Shown: piece by piece, positions 23,305 to 31,836 of the stretch
Numbering within the stretch: the stretch's first letter is position 1
How the letters are laid out: each line of letters starts with the position of its first letter
NCBI GenBank assembly: GCA_013286985.1
Contig: JABDEQ010000016.1
Coordinates: 1-38,385 of the forward strand
Direction: 5' to 3'
Source: Bacteroidota bacterium
Lineage (GTDB): Bacteria > Bacteroidota > Bacteroidia > Sphingobacteriales > Sphingobacteriaceae
DNA length: 38,385 nt
Made by a program: the position numbers and the translations under genes
The notes under the pieces: generated by a model
What the model was told of the DNA's origin: nothing
Database searches by the model: none
The model's input: the letters and a program-made list of their open reading frames with translations, nothing else

Positions 23305-24541
23305 AACGTGAAACATTATTAGGCCTGGTATAAACTAAGTGCATTACGTTGATGTTACGCATTTCAAAGGCGGCTTCGCAGTAACACAAATAGTAGTTCC
23401 ATTTGCGGATAAAAGTTTCATCAAAACCCAGCGACTTTACTGTTGAAAGATTGGCATTAAAGGCATCAAACCAAAGTTTTAATGTTTTGGCATAATCCAA
23501 ACCGATGTCTTTTAAATCAACCATTGTCATATCACCGGTGCGGTTAATGGATTTATTGATGGCCCCTACCGATGGCAGCAGTGAACCGGGGAAAATATGT
23601 TTCTGAATCCAATCCACACCTTTGCGCAAACTATCGAACCTTGAATCGGGCGAGGTAATTACCTGTATAGCCAGGATGCCGTTTTTCTTTAACAGATCAT
23701 GACATTTTTTGAAATACACATCCATAAAATTAAAGCCTACAGCTTCCAGCATTTCTACAGAAACTATTTTATCAAAAGTGCCCTCTAACTCCCTGTAATC
23801 TTTCAGTTCTATACTTACCCTATCGCTTAATCCTGCGGCTGTTACACGCTCAACTGCCAGCTTATGCTGCTCTTCGCTTATGGTTAACGAGGTTACCCTG
23901 CATCCATAGGTTTTGGCCATGTAAATGGCATTGCCGCCCCATCCGCTGCCAATTTCAAGCACATGATCAGTTGGTTTTAAATGCAACTGGCGGCACAAAC
24001 GATCGTACTTGGCAAGCTGCGCTTCCTCCAGGCTCAGCCCATCCTTATAAAAATAAGCGCTGGAATAAGTCATCGTCGGGTCTAAAAAACTGGCAAAGAA
24101 ATCATTATTCAAATCATAATGTGCTGAAATATTTTTGCGCGATCCTTCAACCGTATTGGCCCGTTTAAAGTGCGAAAGCTTGTTATATATTTTAAGCAGA
24201 TTAAGCGAAAGCGTTTGTACGCTACTGCCTGATAGGCCGGGTGCATTGTCGATATTTAACAGCACCCATTTAATTACATTGTTAATATTATCGGTATCCC
24301 ACAAACCATCAACATAAGCCTCGCCAAAACCAATATCGCCAAACAGCATAATACGCTCGTAAAACTCATCATTGTTAACCGTTATGTTAGCCGATATGCT
24401 GCCTTCGCCATTGCCTATTGTAATTTGTTCACCATTGCCCAGGGTAAGGTATAATGAGCCCTTATCCATTTTAGACAGAAACTTTAAAACGATACGCTCA
24501 TAAAAGCTTCTTTTTCTAGCAAGTGTGATTGTGGTAGCCAT
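23303..24541 (-). CDS. cfa: Cyclopropane-fatty-acyl-phospholipid synthase family methyltransferase
   Basis: 412 residues from the ATG at 24541 (an in-frame start at 24562 is possible). An N-terminal beta-rich domain (about 30-115) precedes the SAM methyltransferase domain, with NISAHYDLNNDFFASFLDP, the SAM loop VLEIGSGWGG (194-203) and VSVEMLEAVG. Enzymes of this family transfer a methyl or methylene group to the double bond of phospholipid acyl chains. UfaM-type members make a methylated intermediate of furan fatty acids instead of a cyclopropane ring. It is the last gene of the minus-strand lipid cluster, after DUF1365 and COG2907 genes. Confidence 0.9.
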   Translation of the reverse strand: MATTITLARKRSFYERIVLKFLSKMDKGSLYLTLGNGEQITIGNGEGSISANITVNNDEFYERIMLFGDIGFGEAYVDGLWDTDNINNVIKWVLLNIDNAPGLSGSSVQTLSLNLLKIYNKLSHFKRANTVEGSRKNISAHYDLNNDFFASFLDPTMTYSSAYFYKDGLSLEEAQLAKYDRLCRQLHLKPTDHVLEIGSGWGGNAIYMAKTYGCRVTSLTISEEQHKLAVERVTAAGLSDRVSIELKDYRELEGTFDKIVSVEMLEAVGFNFMDVYFKKCHDLLKKNGILAIQVITSPDSRFDSLRKGVDWIQKHIFPGSLLPSVGAINKSINRTGDMTMVDLKDIGLDYAKTLKLWFDAFNANLSTVKSLGFDETFIRKWNYYLCYCEAAFEMRNINVMHLVYTRPNNVSR

Positions 24542-24626
24542 AGGTTTTATACTAATCTGCAAATTGTGGTTTAGTACTATGTACGTAGTTTAACTGGTTT
24601 AAGGTTTTATAGCCCCCAAAATTGAA

Positions 24627-25436
24627 TCAACTGTATGGCCGGTAAACTTCGCGTTGAAGCTCTAAATCATCATTCTTTTTGTGAAAAGGTAATTTTTTTA
24701 ACCACAACTTTAGCGCTTGCCAGTGTATTAATCCAATTATCCTTAAAGTTATTAAAGGAAAGCTTAAAAAGTAAATTAATAGCGTTAAATCTTTCAGTTC
24801 TTTTCGTTCACCATTCAGGGTACTGATAAAAAATCGCTTGCCCTCCTTATCGTAATCATCAATTTTAACCTGTAGTTTTTCGCCGGGAATGTGCAGGTCG
24901 AAATCAAAATTGGTGTCCATATCAATAAATGGCGATACATAAAAGTACTTTTCCGTATTCAGCTTAAACTGGGCATTTTTTAAAGTATCCGCCCCTAAAA
25001 AATAGGGCTTCATTTCTAAAAATGTATTGCAAACTTCAACAACGGAGCATACCGGTTTGTCCTGTTCATTGTAGCAGTAATAAAACGAAACCGGGTTAAA
25101 CTGGTAGCCCATGGTACACAAATTGGTAAGCACCATAATACGCCCCTCACCAATATCAACCCCGTTAATTTTCAAATAATCGGTAATATGCTGCCTGATA
25201 TTTTTTGAGGTATCCGGATTTTCTTTTGGTAATTGCAGATGATCTTTATCCCTGAAATTAAACAGGTTGAAACGATTGCGGCTCATAAATTTAAGCCGCC
25301 TGGAAAGGCTGTCGATTTCATCCAGATCCAGGTAAAACATGAAGATGTTGTAGTGAAACGAATGCACCTTTGGAGCAAGCCGGTGATGCATCACTTTAGC
25401 CTTATACAAGCACGAATTAAAAGGAGCATTTACCAT
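24627..25436 (-). CDS. DUF1365 family protein
   Basis: 269 residues. Hallmarks of DUF1365 (COG3496) are the start CLYKAKVMHHRLAPKVHSFHYNIFMFYLDLDEI, shown here in part as VMHHRLAPKVHSFHY, and the central MGYQFNPVSFYYCY. One membrane-associating stretch is present near residues 220-240. The biochemical role is unknown. In several bacteria it is paired with COG2907 flavoproteins and CFA synthases in oxidative-stress regulons. It begins 15 bases after the COG2907 gene here. Confidence 0.9.
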   Translation of the reverse strand: MVNAPFNSCLYKAKVMHHRLAPKVHSFHYNIFMFYLDLDEIDSLSRRLKFMSRNRFNLFNFRDKDHLQLPKENPDTSKNIRQHITDYLKINGVDIGEGRIMVLTNLCTMGYQFNPVSFYYCYNEQDKPVCSVVEVCNTFLEMKPYFLGADTLKNAQFKLNTEKYFYVSPFIDMDTNFDFDLHIPGEKLQVKIDDYDKEGKRFFISTLNGERKELKDLTLLIYFLSFPLITLRIIGLIHWQALKLWLKKLPFHKKNDDLELQREVYRPYS

Positions 25437-25451
25437 ATTTGAATATACGGA

Positions 25452-26738
25452 TTAATTTCCGGGCCGGATCAAAACATTATCATAAACCGGCTTGCCCAGC
25501 AATTGCGAACAAAGGTTTACTGCACTGGCAAAAGCATCCTCATGAAAGCCATATTTAAAATAGCTTCCGCAAAAATATATGGGGCCGGTTTCATTTAATT
25601 TGTGCAGTTCGGCCTGCGCATTGATAGCCGCTACGTCAAACAGCGGATGCTCGTAGTCAAGCTCCTTGATTATGGTACTTTCATTGAGTCCCTGATGCGG
25701 GTTAACAGAAACAAAGTAGTCCTTTCTGTCTGATACTTGCTGCAGGCGGTTCATCCAATAAATAGTAGTTGGCGTTAATTTGCCTTCTTCCATTTTTATA
25801 CTGTAATTCCAGCTGCTCCAGGCCAGTTTTGTTTTTGGCATGATGCTTTTGTCTGTATGCAAAACCGCCTTGTTATATTGGTATTTAAATTTCGATAACA
25901 GCCTTTTTTCATCGGATGTTGGATCAAACAGCATGGTTAAGGCCTGATCGCCATGTGAAGCAATAATTACTCTGTCAAAAGTTTCCTGCGTACCATCAGA
26001 CGCGTACACAATAACCTTTCCATTTTCGCGAACCACCTTAACCGCTTTACGGTTTACGTGAATATGTTCTTTAAAAGGTTTAATCAGTATTTCGCGGTAC
26101 GACTGGCTTCCATTATCCAATGTATACCACTGATGCTGGGTATCCAAACCTAAAAAGCCATGATTCAAAAAGAAACGTATTAATGTTACCGCCGGGAAAT
26201 CGAGCATCTGTTCCATAGGTGTCGACCATACTGCCGAGCTCATGGGCACCAGGTATTTCCAAAGCATATCCTCACCAAAACCAAACTCACTGATGTATCG
26301 CCCTATTGAATAATTGGCATATTTAGGGTCATCCAATATCTTCACGCTTTCCTTATTAAAACGGCCTATCTGGTACAGCATTTTTATGTATTTGGGGCTG
26401 AAGATATTTTTACGCTGGGCAAAAAGATGGTTAACGCTCGATCCGCTGTACTCCAAACCGCTGGGCAGGTGCTGCACACTGAATGACATATCCGTTTTTT
26501 TTACGGGCGCATTTATTTCAGCAAACAGCTTGCACAAATTAGGATAGGTTTTATAATTAAACACCATAAAGCCGGTATCAACATAAACCGGTTTACCATC
26601 TTCATCAACCGTTACTGTATTGGTATGGCCGCCAACATAATCATTCTGCTCATAAATGGTTAAATCGGTATGCTTATGCAAAAAATGAGCACAACCCATG
26701 CCAGCAATCCCTGTTCCTATAATGGCTGTTTTATGCAT
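25452..26738 (-). CDS. COG2907-type FAD-dependent oxidoreductase (possible fatty-acyl desaturase)
   Basis: 428 residues of the amine-oxidase/phytoene-desaturase-like fold. The dinucleotide loop is at the N-terminus (IIGTGIAGMG, Gly8, Gly10, Gly13), followed by EQNDYVGGHTNTV and a C-terminal FAD motif region with FCGSYFKYGFHEDA. The family is known as COG2907; the Rhodobacter member of the sigma-E regulon (RSP1091) is, as I recall, required for the dehydrogenation step of furan fatty acid synthesis. Gene order with DUF1365 and CFA synthase is the same. Its ATG overlaps the previous stop by one base. Reaction is inferred. Confidence 0.85.
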   Translation of the reverse strand: MHKTAIIGTGIAGMGCAHFLHKHTDLTIYEQNDYVGGHTNTVTVDEDGKPVYVDTGFMVFNYKTYPNLCKLFAEINAPVKKTDMSFSVQHLPSGLEYSGSSVNHLFAQRKNIFSPKYIKMLYQIGRFNKESVKILDDPKYANYSIGRYISEFGFGEDMLWKYLVPMSSAVWSTPMEQMLDFPAVTLIRFFLNHGFLGLDTQHQWYTLDNGSQSYREILIKPFKEHIHVNRKAVKVVRENGKVIVYASDGTQETFDRVIIASHGDQALTMLFDPTSDEKRLLSKFKYQYNKAVLHTDKSIMPKTKLAWSSWNYSIKMEEGKLTPTTIYWMNRLQQVSDRKDYFVSVNPHQGLNESTIIKELDYEHPLFDVAAINAQAELHKLNETGPIYFCGSYFKYGFHEDAFASAVNLCSQLLGKPVYDNVLIRPGN

Positions 26739-27856
26739 TATTTTTGTGTGATGATATGTAAAAATGTTTCCACAGCATAGGTGGATAACTGTCCGCCGGG
26801 GCCGTTTAAGTTGTAGTCGAAACCGTGCGTGGCCCAGGGCAGTTTCAGCCAGTAATGTTTGATGCCATTTTGCTGCAGCTTCAGATTAAGGCGGCGACTA
26901 TGCTCGCGCGAAACCAATACATCATTTTCACCATGGATAATTAGTGTAGGTACGGATTTATTGCTCACAAACTCTATTGGCGAACATGCCACATATTTTT
27001 GCGGAACTTTAAGGTAAGAACCACCAATATAATCTTCCATCACCTTTCTCGAATCCATAATTAAAGGGTTTGATTTAATGGAGTATCCCCAAACCATATC
27101 CGCAGGGCCATAAAAATCAATAACGCCTTTCAATTTAGGTTCATGAAGTGTATACGCGGCCAGCAAAGCAATTTGCGCACCTGCGGAGCGACCCAATAAA
27201 ACGTATTCGTTGGTGTCGATATTCAGCTCATCAGCGTGTTTATCCAGGTAGGCAATAGCCGCCTGTATATCCTCAACGGGTGCCGGTGTTTGGTATTTGG
27301 GTGCCATGCGGTAATTAATGGCCGCTACGTTGTATCCCTTTGCTGCCAGGTAGGTATTCAACTCGGGCAACTGCTGACTATCACCACCGGCCCATGACCC
27401 ACCGTGGACTACAATAACACATGGTTTTTTCCCGTTGGTTTTAGAGGGATAAAAATCAAGCTTCAAAGAAGTGTCTTTATATTGAACGTATTGGATGGTT
27501 TGGTAACTTGAGTTTTTCGCTTTTTCAAACAGTTTTGAAAAGCTGAAGGGTATATCATTATTGGATTTACTGTTAAAAGCCGAAACTATATCCGCCTTAA
27601 TATCTTTAGCTACCCAATACGCCCTCGCTATTGGCGAAAGAAATATGACGATGGTTACCAGCCCCAAAATGGTTCCGGGCAACTGATATTTATGCGCCCA
27701 AAAACCGGTTAGCGTTAGCAAAGTTGCAATGCTGGCAAATATTAAAGGCATTTCGGTAACACCAATGGCCAGCAGCCACAAATGATAAGATGGTGCCTTA
27801 AAAAAGTTAAGCAGCGAGAACAGAAAAAAAACAAGGATAAAGTAAAAGCGGATCAT
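26738..27856 (-). CDS. Membrane-anchored alpha/beta hydrolase (HSL/BD-FAE type)
   Basis: 372 residues. Three hydrophobic segments (about 1-85) anchor a C-terminal alpha/beta hydrolase domain. The oxyanion motif HGGSWAGG (151-158), the nucleophile elbow GRSAG (Ser224) and the later HGENDVLV (Asp) and THGFD (His) complete the catalytic triad. It may be an esterase or lipase acting on acyl chains in the membrane cluster. It shares one base with the COG2907 gene, so the two are coupled. The substrate is unknown. Confidence 0.85.
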   Translation of the reverse strand: MIRFYFILVFFLFSLLNFFKAPSYHLWLLAIGVTEMPLIFASIATLLTLTGFWAHKYQLPGTILGLVTIVIFLSPIARAYWVAKDIKADIVSAFNSKSNNDIPFSFSKLFEKAKNSSYQTIQYVQYKDTSLKLDFYPSKTNGKKPCVIVVHGGSWAGGDSQQLPELNTYLAAKGYNVAAINYRMAPKYQTPAPVEDIQAAIAYLDKHADELNIDTNEYVLLGRSAGAQIALLAAYTLHEPKLKGVIDFYGPADMVWGYSIKSNPLIMDSRKVMEDYIGGSYLKVPQKYVACSPIEFVSNKSVPTLIIHGENDVLVSREHSRRLNLKLQQNGIKHYWLKLPWATHGFDYNLNGPGGQLSTYAVETFLHIITQK

Positions 27857-27917
27857 ATAAATGTTTTGTTAAAAAAGAGTTTTGCTGCAATGCGAAATCT
27901 ACGCCCTGGCATGCCGC

Positions 27918-28952
27918 TTATCTTTCAGCTTTTTGAAATAAGTAATGACTGACAATCCATTCGTTGCCATTATTATAGTTCCACAGTTCGGCACAGGCCA
28001 TGTAAAAAATACGCCAGTAAGCCCACCATTTCAATGCCTCCTTTTGGCCATAAGTTTCTTCAAACAGAGGTATTATTTCTGCTTTATGGTTGTCCATATT
28101 TTTTAGCCATGCTTCGGCAGTTTTGCCGTAGTGGGTGCCGTTAACATGCCAGTGCCTTTTAACTACCAAATCTTCGTTAAAATAAAACATCAGGTCGTCA
28201 CTTGGCATAATGCCCCCGGTAAAAAAGTATTTGCTCATCCAATCGGTATCATCAATTACCTCAAATAAATAAGCATACTCCTTATGGGTAAAAATATGGA
28301 TAAACAATTTGCCATCATCTTTCAAAAACGAAGCTACCTTTTTAAGCAGTAAGGTGTAGTTACGCATGTGTTCAAACATTTCTACAGATACTACGCGGTC
28401 AAATTGTTCGTCAATATCAAAGGTGTTCATATCCGCGGTAATTACCTTCAGGTTTTTTAAGCCACGGTTCTTTGCCGTCATATCAATAAACATTTTCTGC
28501 GTACGCGAGTTAGAAACAACTTTAAAGATACTCTGAGGATACCGGGCAGCCATATACAACGACAACGATCCCCAGCCGCAACCCAGTTCCAAAACATGCT
28601 GTCCGTTTGCCAGGCCCGCCCTATCGCAGGTTAATTCCAGCATATCATCTTCAGCAGTATCCAGGTCTGCGACACCATCTTTAAAATAACAGCTTGAATA
28701 TTTAAGATTTTTACCCAGGCAGTACTGGTAAAATTTAGTGGGAACCTCATAATGCTGCTGATTAGCATCGGCAGTATTAACAGCTATAGGCGAAGTTTTT
28801 AACTGGCCTATTAACGACATTAAATGCGCCTGCTGCTTTTCAACGTTGCCTTTGTTTTCGCCGTCCAGCCGTTGTTTTAATAATTTGCGGATCCCTTGTC
28901 TCAATAAAAAATCCGGGACTTTATTTTGTTCAATTAGTTTGTCGTACCACAT
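27918..28952 (-). CDS. CFA-synthase-like SAM methyltransferase, short form
   Basis: 344 residues with the SAM loop VLELGCGWGSLSLYMA (120-135), NQQHYEVPTKFYQYCLG before it and VSVEMFEHMRNY after it. It lacks the N-terminal beta domain of typical CFA synthases and resembles the shorter CFA-like branch that also includes plant coclaurine N-methyltransferases. Substrate is not clear; in this cluster an acyl chain or lipid head group is plausible. It is only distantly similar to the other CFA gene at 23303-24541, so this is not a recent duplicate. Confidence 0.85.
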   Translation of the reverse strand: MWYDKLIEQNKVPDFLLRQGIRKLLKQRLDGENKGNVEKQQAHLMSLIGQLKTSPIAVNTADANQQHYEVPTKFYQYCLGKNLKYSSCYFKDGVADLDTAEDDMLELTCDRAGLANGQHVLELGCGWGSLSLYMAARYPQSIFKVVSNSRTQKMFIDMTAKNRGLKNLKVITADMNTFDIDEQFDRVVSVEMFEHMRNYTLLLKKVASFLKDDGKLFIHIFTHKEYAYLFEVIDDTDWMSKYFFTGGIMPSDDLMFYFNEDLVVKRHWHVNGTHYGKTAEAWLKNMDNHKAEIIPLFEETYGQKEALKWWAYWRIFYMACAELWNYNNGNEWIVSHYLFQKAER

Positions 28953-29042
28953 TGTGCAGGTTTAGTTTTAGGGTTTTTTAAGCAATTGTTTTCAAAGCAA
29001 CTACGTTTTTGCAGTAGTATTGGATTTACAAAAACAAAATTT

Positions 29043-29059
29043 TTAGAGCTTTTAGCTCT
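29043..29059. terminator. Small hairpin between DUF1295 and CFA-like genes
   Basis: TAGAGCT/AGCTCTA with a 3-base loop. A T run follows on the plus strand and an A-rich then T-rich stretch on the minus strand. It sits just past the DUF1295 stop in a 116-base gap and may attenuate the downstream minus-strand genes. Confidence 0.4.
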
Positions 29060-29068
29060 ATTTTTATT

Positions 29069-29863
29069 TTAACTCCTTTTAAACCAGGGTATAAAAGCGC
29101 TTGTTTTTTGCTGATATAGCTTAAATGCCTCGCCTTTTGATCGCAACGACTGCGCTTCGGTAGCCGGTATGCCGGTTACTTTTAACAATAAATACAAAAT
29201 AATGGCCGGGCTAATGATGGCCAGAAAACCGTAAGGCAAGCCCAAAGCAAATACAAAATACGAAACCCACATCAGCCATTCAAAAAAATAATTCGGGTGC
29301 CTGGAGTAGCCCCAAAGCCCTGTATCGCATACCTTGCCTTTGTTACCCGGATCTTTTTTAAACGCGGCCAGCTGTGCATCGGCAATAGCTTCGCCCAAAA
29401 CACTTATCAGCCACAAACCGGCACCTGCATATTCAAAAGGCGAAAGCTGGCTATTGGTATTTAAGGTGATGATAAAAAACGGTGTAGCAAGCAATACGTT
29501 TGATATGGCCTGGAACTGAAAAAAGAAGAAGAATTTCTTTTCCGCATTTGGTTCCCATTCTTTACGTAATTGTTGGTAGCGTCCTTCTTCCTCGCCCAAA
29601 TGTTTAACAATGCGGATGGCCAGATGCGTGCCTAATCGCAAACCTGCAATAATTACCATACCGCAAATGAGCAGTTTGCGGGTTTCAAACCCGGGTGCCA
29701 ACAACAACAGGATAACAGCTATTACCGGAAAATTGTACGACCAGAAAACATCAACCACCCCTGCATTTTTTATTTTATGTGCCCAAAGCCACACTAAAAC
29801 CATAATGCCGCAACAGGCAATTAAACAATATATTATTAAGCTGATAACTGAGTGATTATCCAT
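29069..29863 (-). CDS. DUF1295 membrane protein, steroid 5-alpha-reductase-like
   Basis: 264 residues with six or seven membrane segments. The C-terminal motif GLWGYSRHPNYFFEW is the signature of DUF1295 and the 5-alpha-reductase/isoprenylcysteine methyltransferase superfamily, and VVDVFWSYNFP near the start is also characteristic. Members may reduce double bonds in lipids. It overlaps the DUF1475 gene by eight bases. Reaction is inferred from the fold. Confidence 0.85.
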   Translation of the reverse strand: MDNHSVISLIIYCLIACCGIMVLVWLWAHKIKNAGVVDVFWSYNFPVIAVILLLLAPGFETRKLLICGMVIIAGLRLGTHLAIRIVKHLGEEEGRYQQLRKEWEPNAEKKFFFFFQFQAISNVLLATPFFIITLNTNSQLSPFEYAGAGLWLISVLGEAIADAQLAAFKKDPGNKGKVCDTGLWGYSRHPNYFFEWLMWVSYFVFALGLPYGFLAIISPAIILYLLLKVTGIPATEAQSLRSKGEAFKLYQQKTSAFIPWFKRS

Positions 29864-30191
29864 TTTGTGTACTAAAAAGTTCTTTCAGGCCCTCACCCGG
29901 TTTTAAGCGGAAAAGCTGTATCAGCACATAAGCGCAACTGGCTATGCTTCCTAAAATTACCAATAATATGAGCCAAATAATTTTCAGGATGAACCTTTTT
30001 TCTTTATAGCATATCCAAAAAAAGATGACGGCTACATTGGCATAAAAATCCCACAGGGTAGCGCGCATCCATGGGATGGAGCCCAAAAAGTTCCACTCTT
30101 TAAACAGATTACTGCTGATGCTGGTACTTATTACCACATAACACATCCAAATAAAAAGGAGAAGGAAAAATAGTTTAAGGGCTTTGATCAT
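29856..30191 (-). CDS. Small DUF1475-like membrane protein
   Basis: 111 residues with three membrane segments. PWMRATLWDFYANVAVIFFW and the later YKEK stretch resemble DUF1475 proteins. No function is known. It lies 18 bases after the PrxQ gene and overlaps the DUF1295 gene by eight bases. Confidence 0.65.
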   Translation of the reverse strand: MIKALKLFFLLLFIWMCYVVISTSISSNLFKEWNFLGSIPWMRATLWDFYANVAVIFFWICYKEKRFILKIIWLILLVILGSIASCAYVLIQLFRLKPGEGLKELFSTQNG

Positions 30192-30209
30192 AAAGTTCGG
30201 GTCGTTTTT

Positions 30210-30749
30210 TTATTTAGCACTATGTTCTTTTATAAAAGCAAGGGCATCATCGGCATGCTTTTTCCCTTGCATCATGGCTTCATAAGCGAAAACTACTTTA
30301 CCCTTTAAATCAACTATAAATGTTTCGCGGCCGGTCATAAACATCTCTTTTTTTACGCCAAACTGGTGATATATTTTATCGCCCGGATCACTCAATAAGA
30401 TAAATGGCAGTTTATAATGATCGCTAAATGCTTTGTGACTGGCAACCGTGCCTCCGTTTATACCTATAACAATAGCCCCGGCTTTGGTAAAGTCGTTAAA
30501 ACTATCTCTGAAAGAGCAGGCCTCTTTGGTACAAACCATACTTTCATCCTTCGGATAAAAATAGATCACCAAAAACTGTTTGCCTGTATAATCGGCACTG
30601 TTAAAAACCTTTCCGTTTTGATCTGTTAGTGAAAATGATGGCATGTTATCACCAACAACCAATGTTTTTTCATTGGATTGTGACTTTGACTTATATCCTA
30701 TTAAAAGCAATAACAAGAAGAGGATAACGGCAGCTGATTTTGTATTCAT
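30210..30749 (-). CDS. Secreted PrxQ/Bcp-type peroxiredoxin
   Basis: 179 residues. A signal peptide or anchor (about 1-24) precedes a peroxiredoxin domain with peroxidatic Cys73 and resolving Cys78 in MVCTKEACSFRD, the spacing of the PrxQ/Bcp class. Bcp proteins are usually cytoplasmic, so the leader indicates an exported version that reduces peroxide or lipid hydroperoxide outside the cytoplasm. It is first in the minus-strand cluster that continues to the CFA synthase. A 20-base palindrome lies 9 bases before its ATG. Confidence 0.88.
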   Translation of the reverse strand: MNTKSAAVILFLLLLLIGYKSKSQSNEKTLVVGDNMPSFSLTDQNGKVFNSADYTGKQFLVIYFYPKDESMVCTKEACSFRDSFNDFTKAGAIVIGINGGTVASHKAFSDHYKLPFILLSDPGDKIYHQFGVKKEMFMTGRETFIVDLKGKVVFAYEAMMQGKKHADDALAFIKEHSAK

Positions 30750-30757
30750 AAATCAAC

Positions 30758-30777
30758 TTACGAAGAATTCATCGTAA
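30758..30777. promoter_or_regulatory. 20-base palindrome upstream of the PrxQ gene
   Basis: TTACGAAGAATTCATCGTAA is a palindrome broken at one pair, centred on GAATTC, ending 9 bases before the ATG. It is a strong operator candidate for the lipid/peroxiredoxin cluster. I did not find a GTAAGG-N14-CGACTAA promoter here. Confidence 0.5.
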
Positions 30778-30833
30778 AGCGATTTACTATCCGCAAGTTT
30801 TTTATGGCGATGCTTATTTAATATTTACAGCAC

Positions 30834-30866
30834 AAAAAAGCCGGACCTTCAAAATGAAAGCCCGGC
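30834..30866 (-). terminator. Rho-independent terminator of the TIM-barrel gene
   Basis: On the minus strand GCCGGGCTTTC pairs with GAAGGTCCGGC (11 pairs, two of them wobble) around ATTTT and is followed by six T. It lies 22 bases past the stop at 30889. Confidence 0.85.
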
Positions 30867-30888
30867 CATAGTTGATTAATAAATTATC

Positions 30889-31764
30889 TTAAACTAAATT
30901 GCTTTTAATGTAGTTGTAGCTCTTGGTAATGCTATCGTAAGGATCGCCCGGGCAAATATCCTGCTCAACAAAGAAATATTTTAATCCTGCGGTTTTAGCA
31001 TGTTTAAATATTTTCTTAAAGTCGATAATACCATTACCAACCTCGGTAAACATTTGTTTTGGTGTATTATCCATATCCTTTAAATGCCACAACGGGAAGC
31101 GGCCAGGATGCTCATTAATCAATGCAATAGGATCTTGCTTGGCTTTAGTAACCCAATACATGTCCATTTCCATTTTTACTAATTCAGTATCTGTATTGGC
31201 AAGCAAGGTTTCATATGGATATTTGCCATCTTCCTGTATAAATTCAAAATCGTGGTTATGGTAGCAAAGCTGGATACCTGCTTTTTTACAAATTTCGCCT
31301 GCGGTATTTAAATCGCCGCCAATTTTTTTGTAATGATCAAGGGTTCCGCGTTCGGCAGGAGAAAGCCAGGCACATACCATGTATTTAATGCCTAATGCCG
31401 CAGCATCATCAACGGCTTTGTTCCAGTCGTTTAATATGGTGCCTTTCATATCCTTGCCATCTTCGCCTAAACGATAGTGGCAGCTTGGCATCATCAAACC
31501 ATTATCCTTTAAAATTTTGGAGAAGCTCATGCCGTCCATTCCATAAAACTTCTCGCTACCTGTGTAGGTTGCGCCCTCAACAGAGTTAAAGCCAACCTGG
31601 GCCACTTTAGCTAAAGTAGCGGCCGGGTCTTTTCCCATGTAATCGCGCACGGTGTATAACTGAAGCCCGATGTATTTCTTGTCGTATGCAAACAATTTAG
31701 GGGCCACTAACAATCCAGCCGAAAGCACAGCTGAAGTTTTAAGAAATGATCTTCTGGTAGTCAT
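30889..31764 (-). CDS. Secreted sugar phosphate isomerase/epimerase-like TIM-barrel protein
   Basis: 291 residues with a Tat-type leader (TTRRSFLKTSAVLSAGLLVA) and an AP-endonuclease-2-like TIM barrel: IGLQLYTVRD at the start, CYHNHDFEF, VKMEMDMYW and WHLKDMD supply the usual metal-binding Glu, Asp and His residues. These proteins are common in Bacteroidota sugar-degradation loci, with the real substrate mostly unknown. It has its own strong terminator. It is followed upstream by another Tat protein (NIPSNAP). Confidence 0.88.
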   Translation of the reverse strand: MTTRRSFLKTSAVLSAGLLVAPKLFAYDKKYIGLQLYTVRDYMGKDPAATLAKVAQVGFNSVEGATYTGSEKFYGMDGMSFSKILKDNGLMMPSCHYRLGEDGKDMKGTILNDWNKAVDDAAALGIKYMVCAWLSPAERGTLDHYKKIGGDLNTAGEICKKAGIQLCYHNHDFEFIQEDGKYPYETLLANTDTELVKMEMDMYWVTKAKQDPIALINEHPGRFPLWHLKDMDNTPKQMFTEVGNGIIDFKKIFKHAKTAGLKYFFVEQDICPGDPYDSITKSYNYIKSNLV

Positions 31765-31836
31765 AATTTTAAAATTGGTTGAGGTAAATATAGTGTATTA
31801 TTGACACAATCAAAATATGCAACTGATTTGATACAA

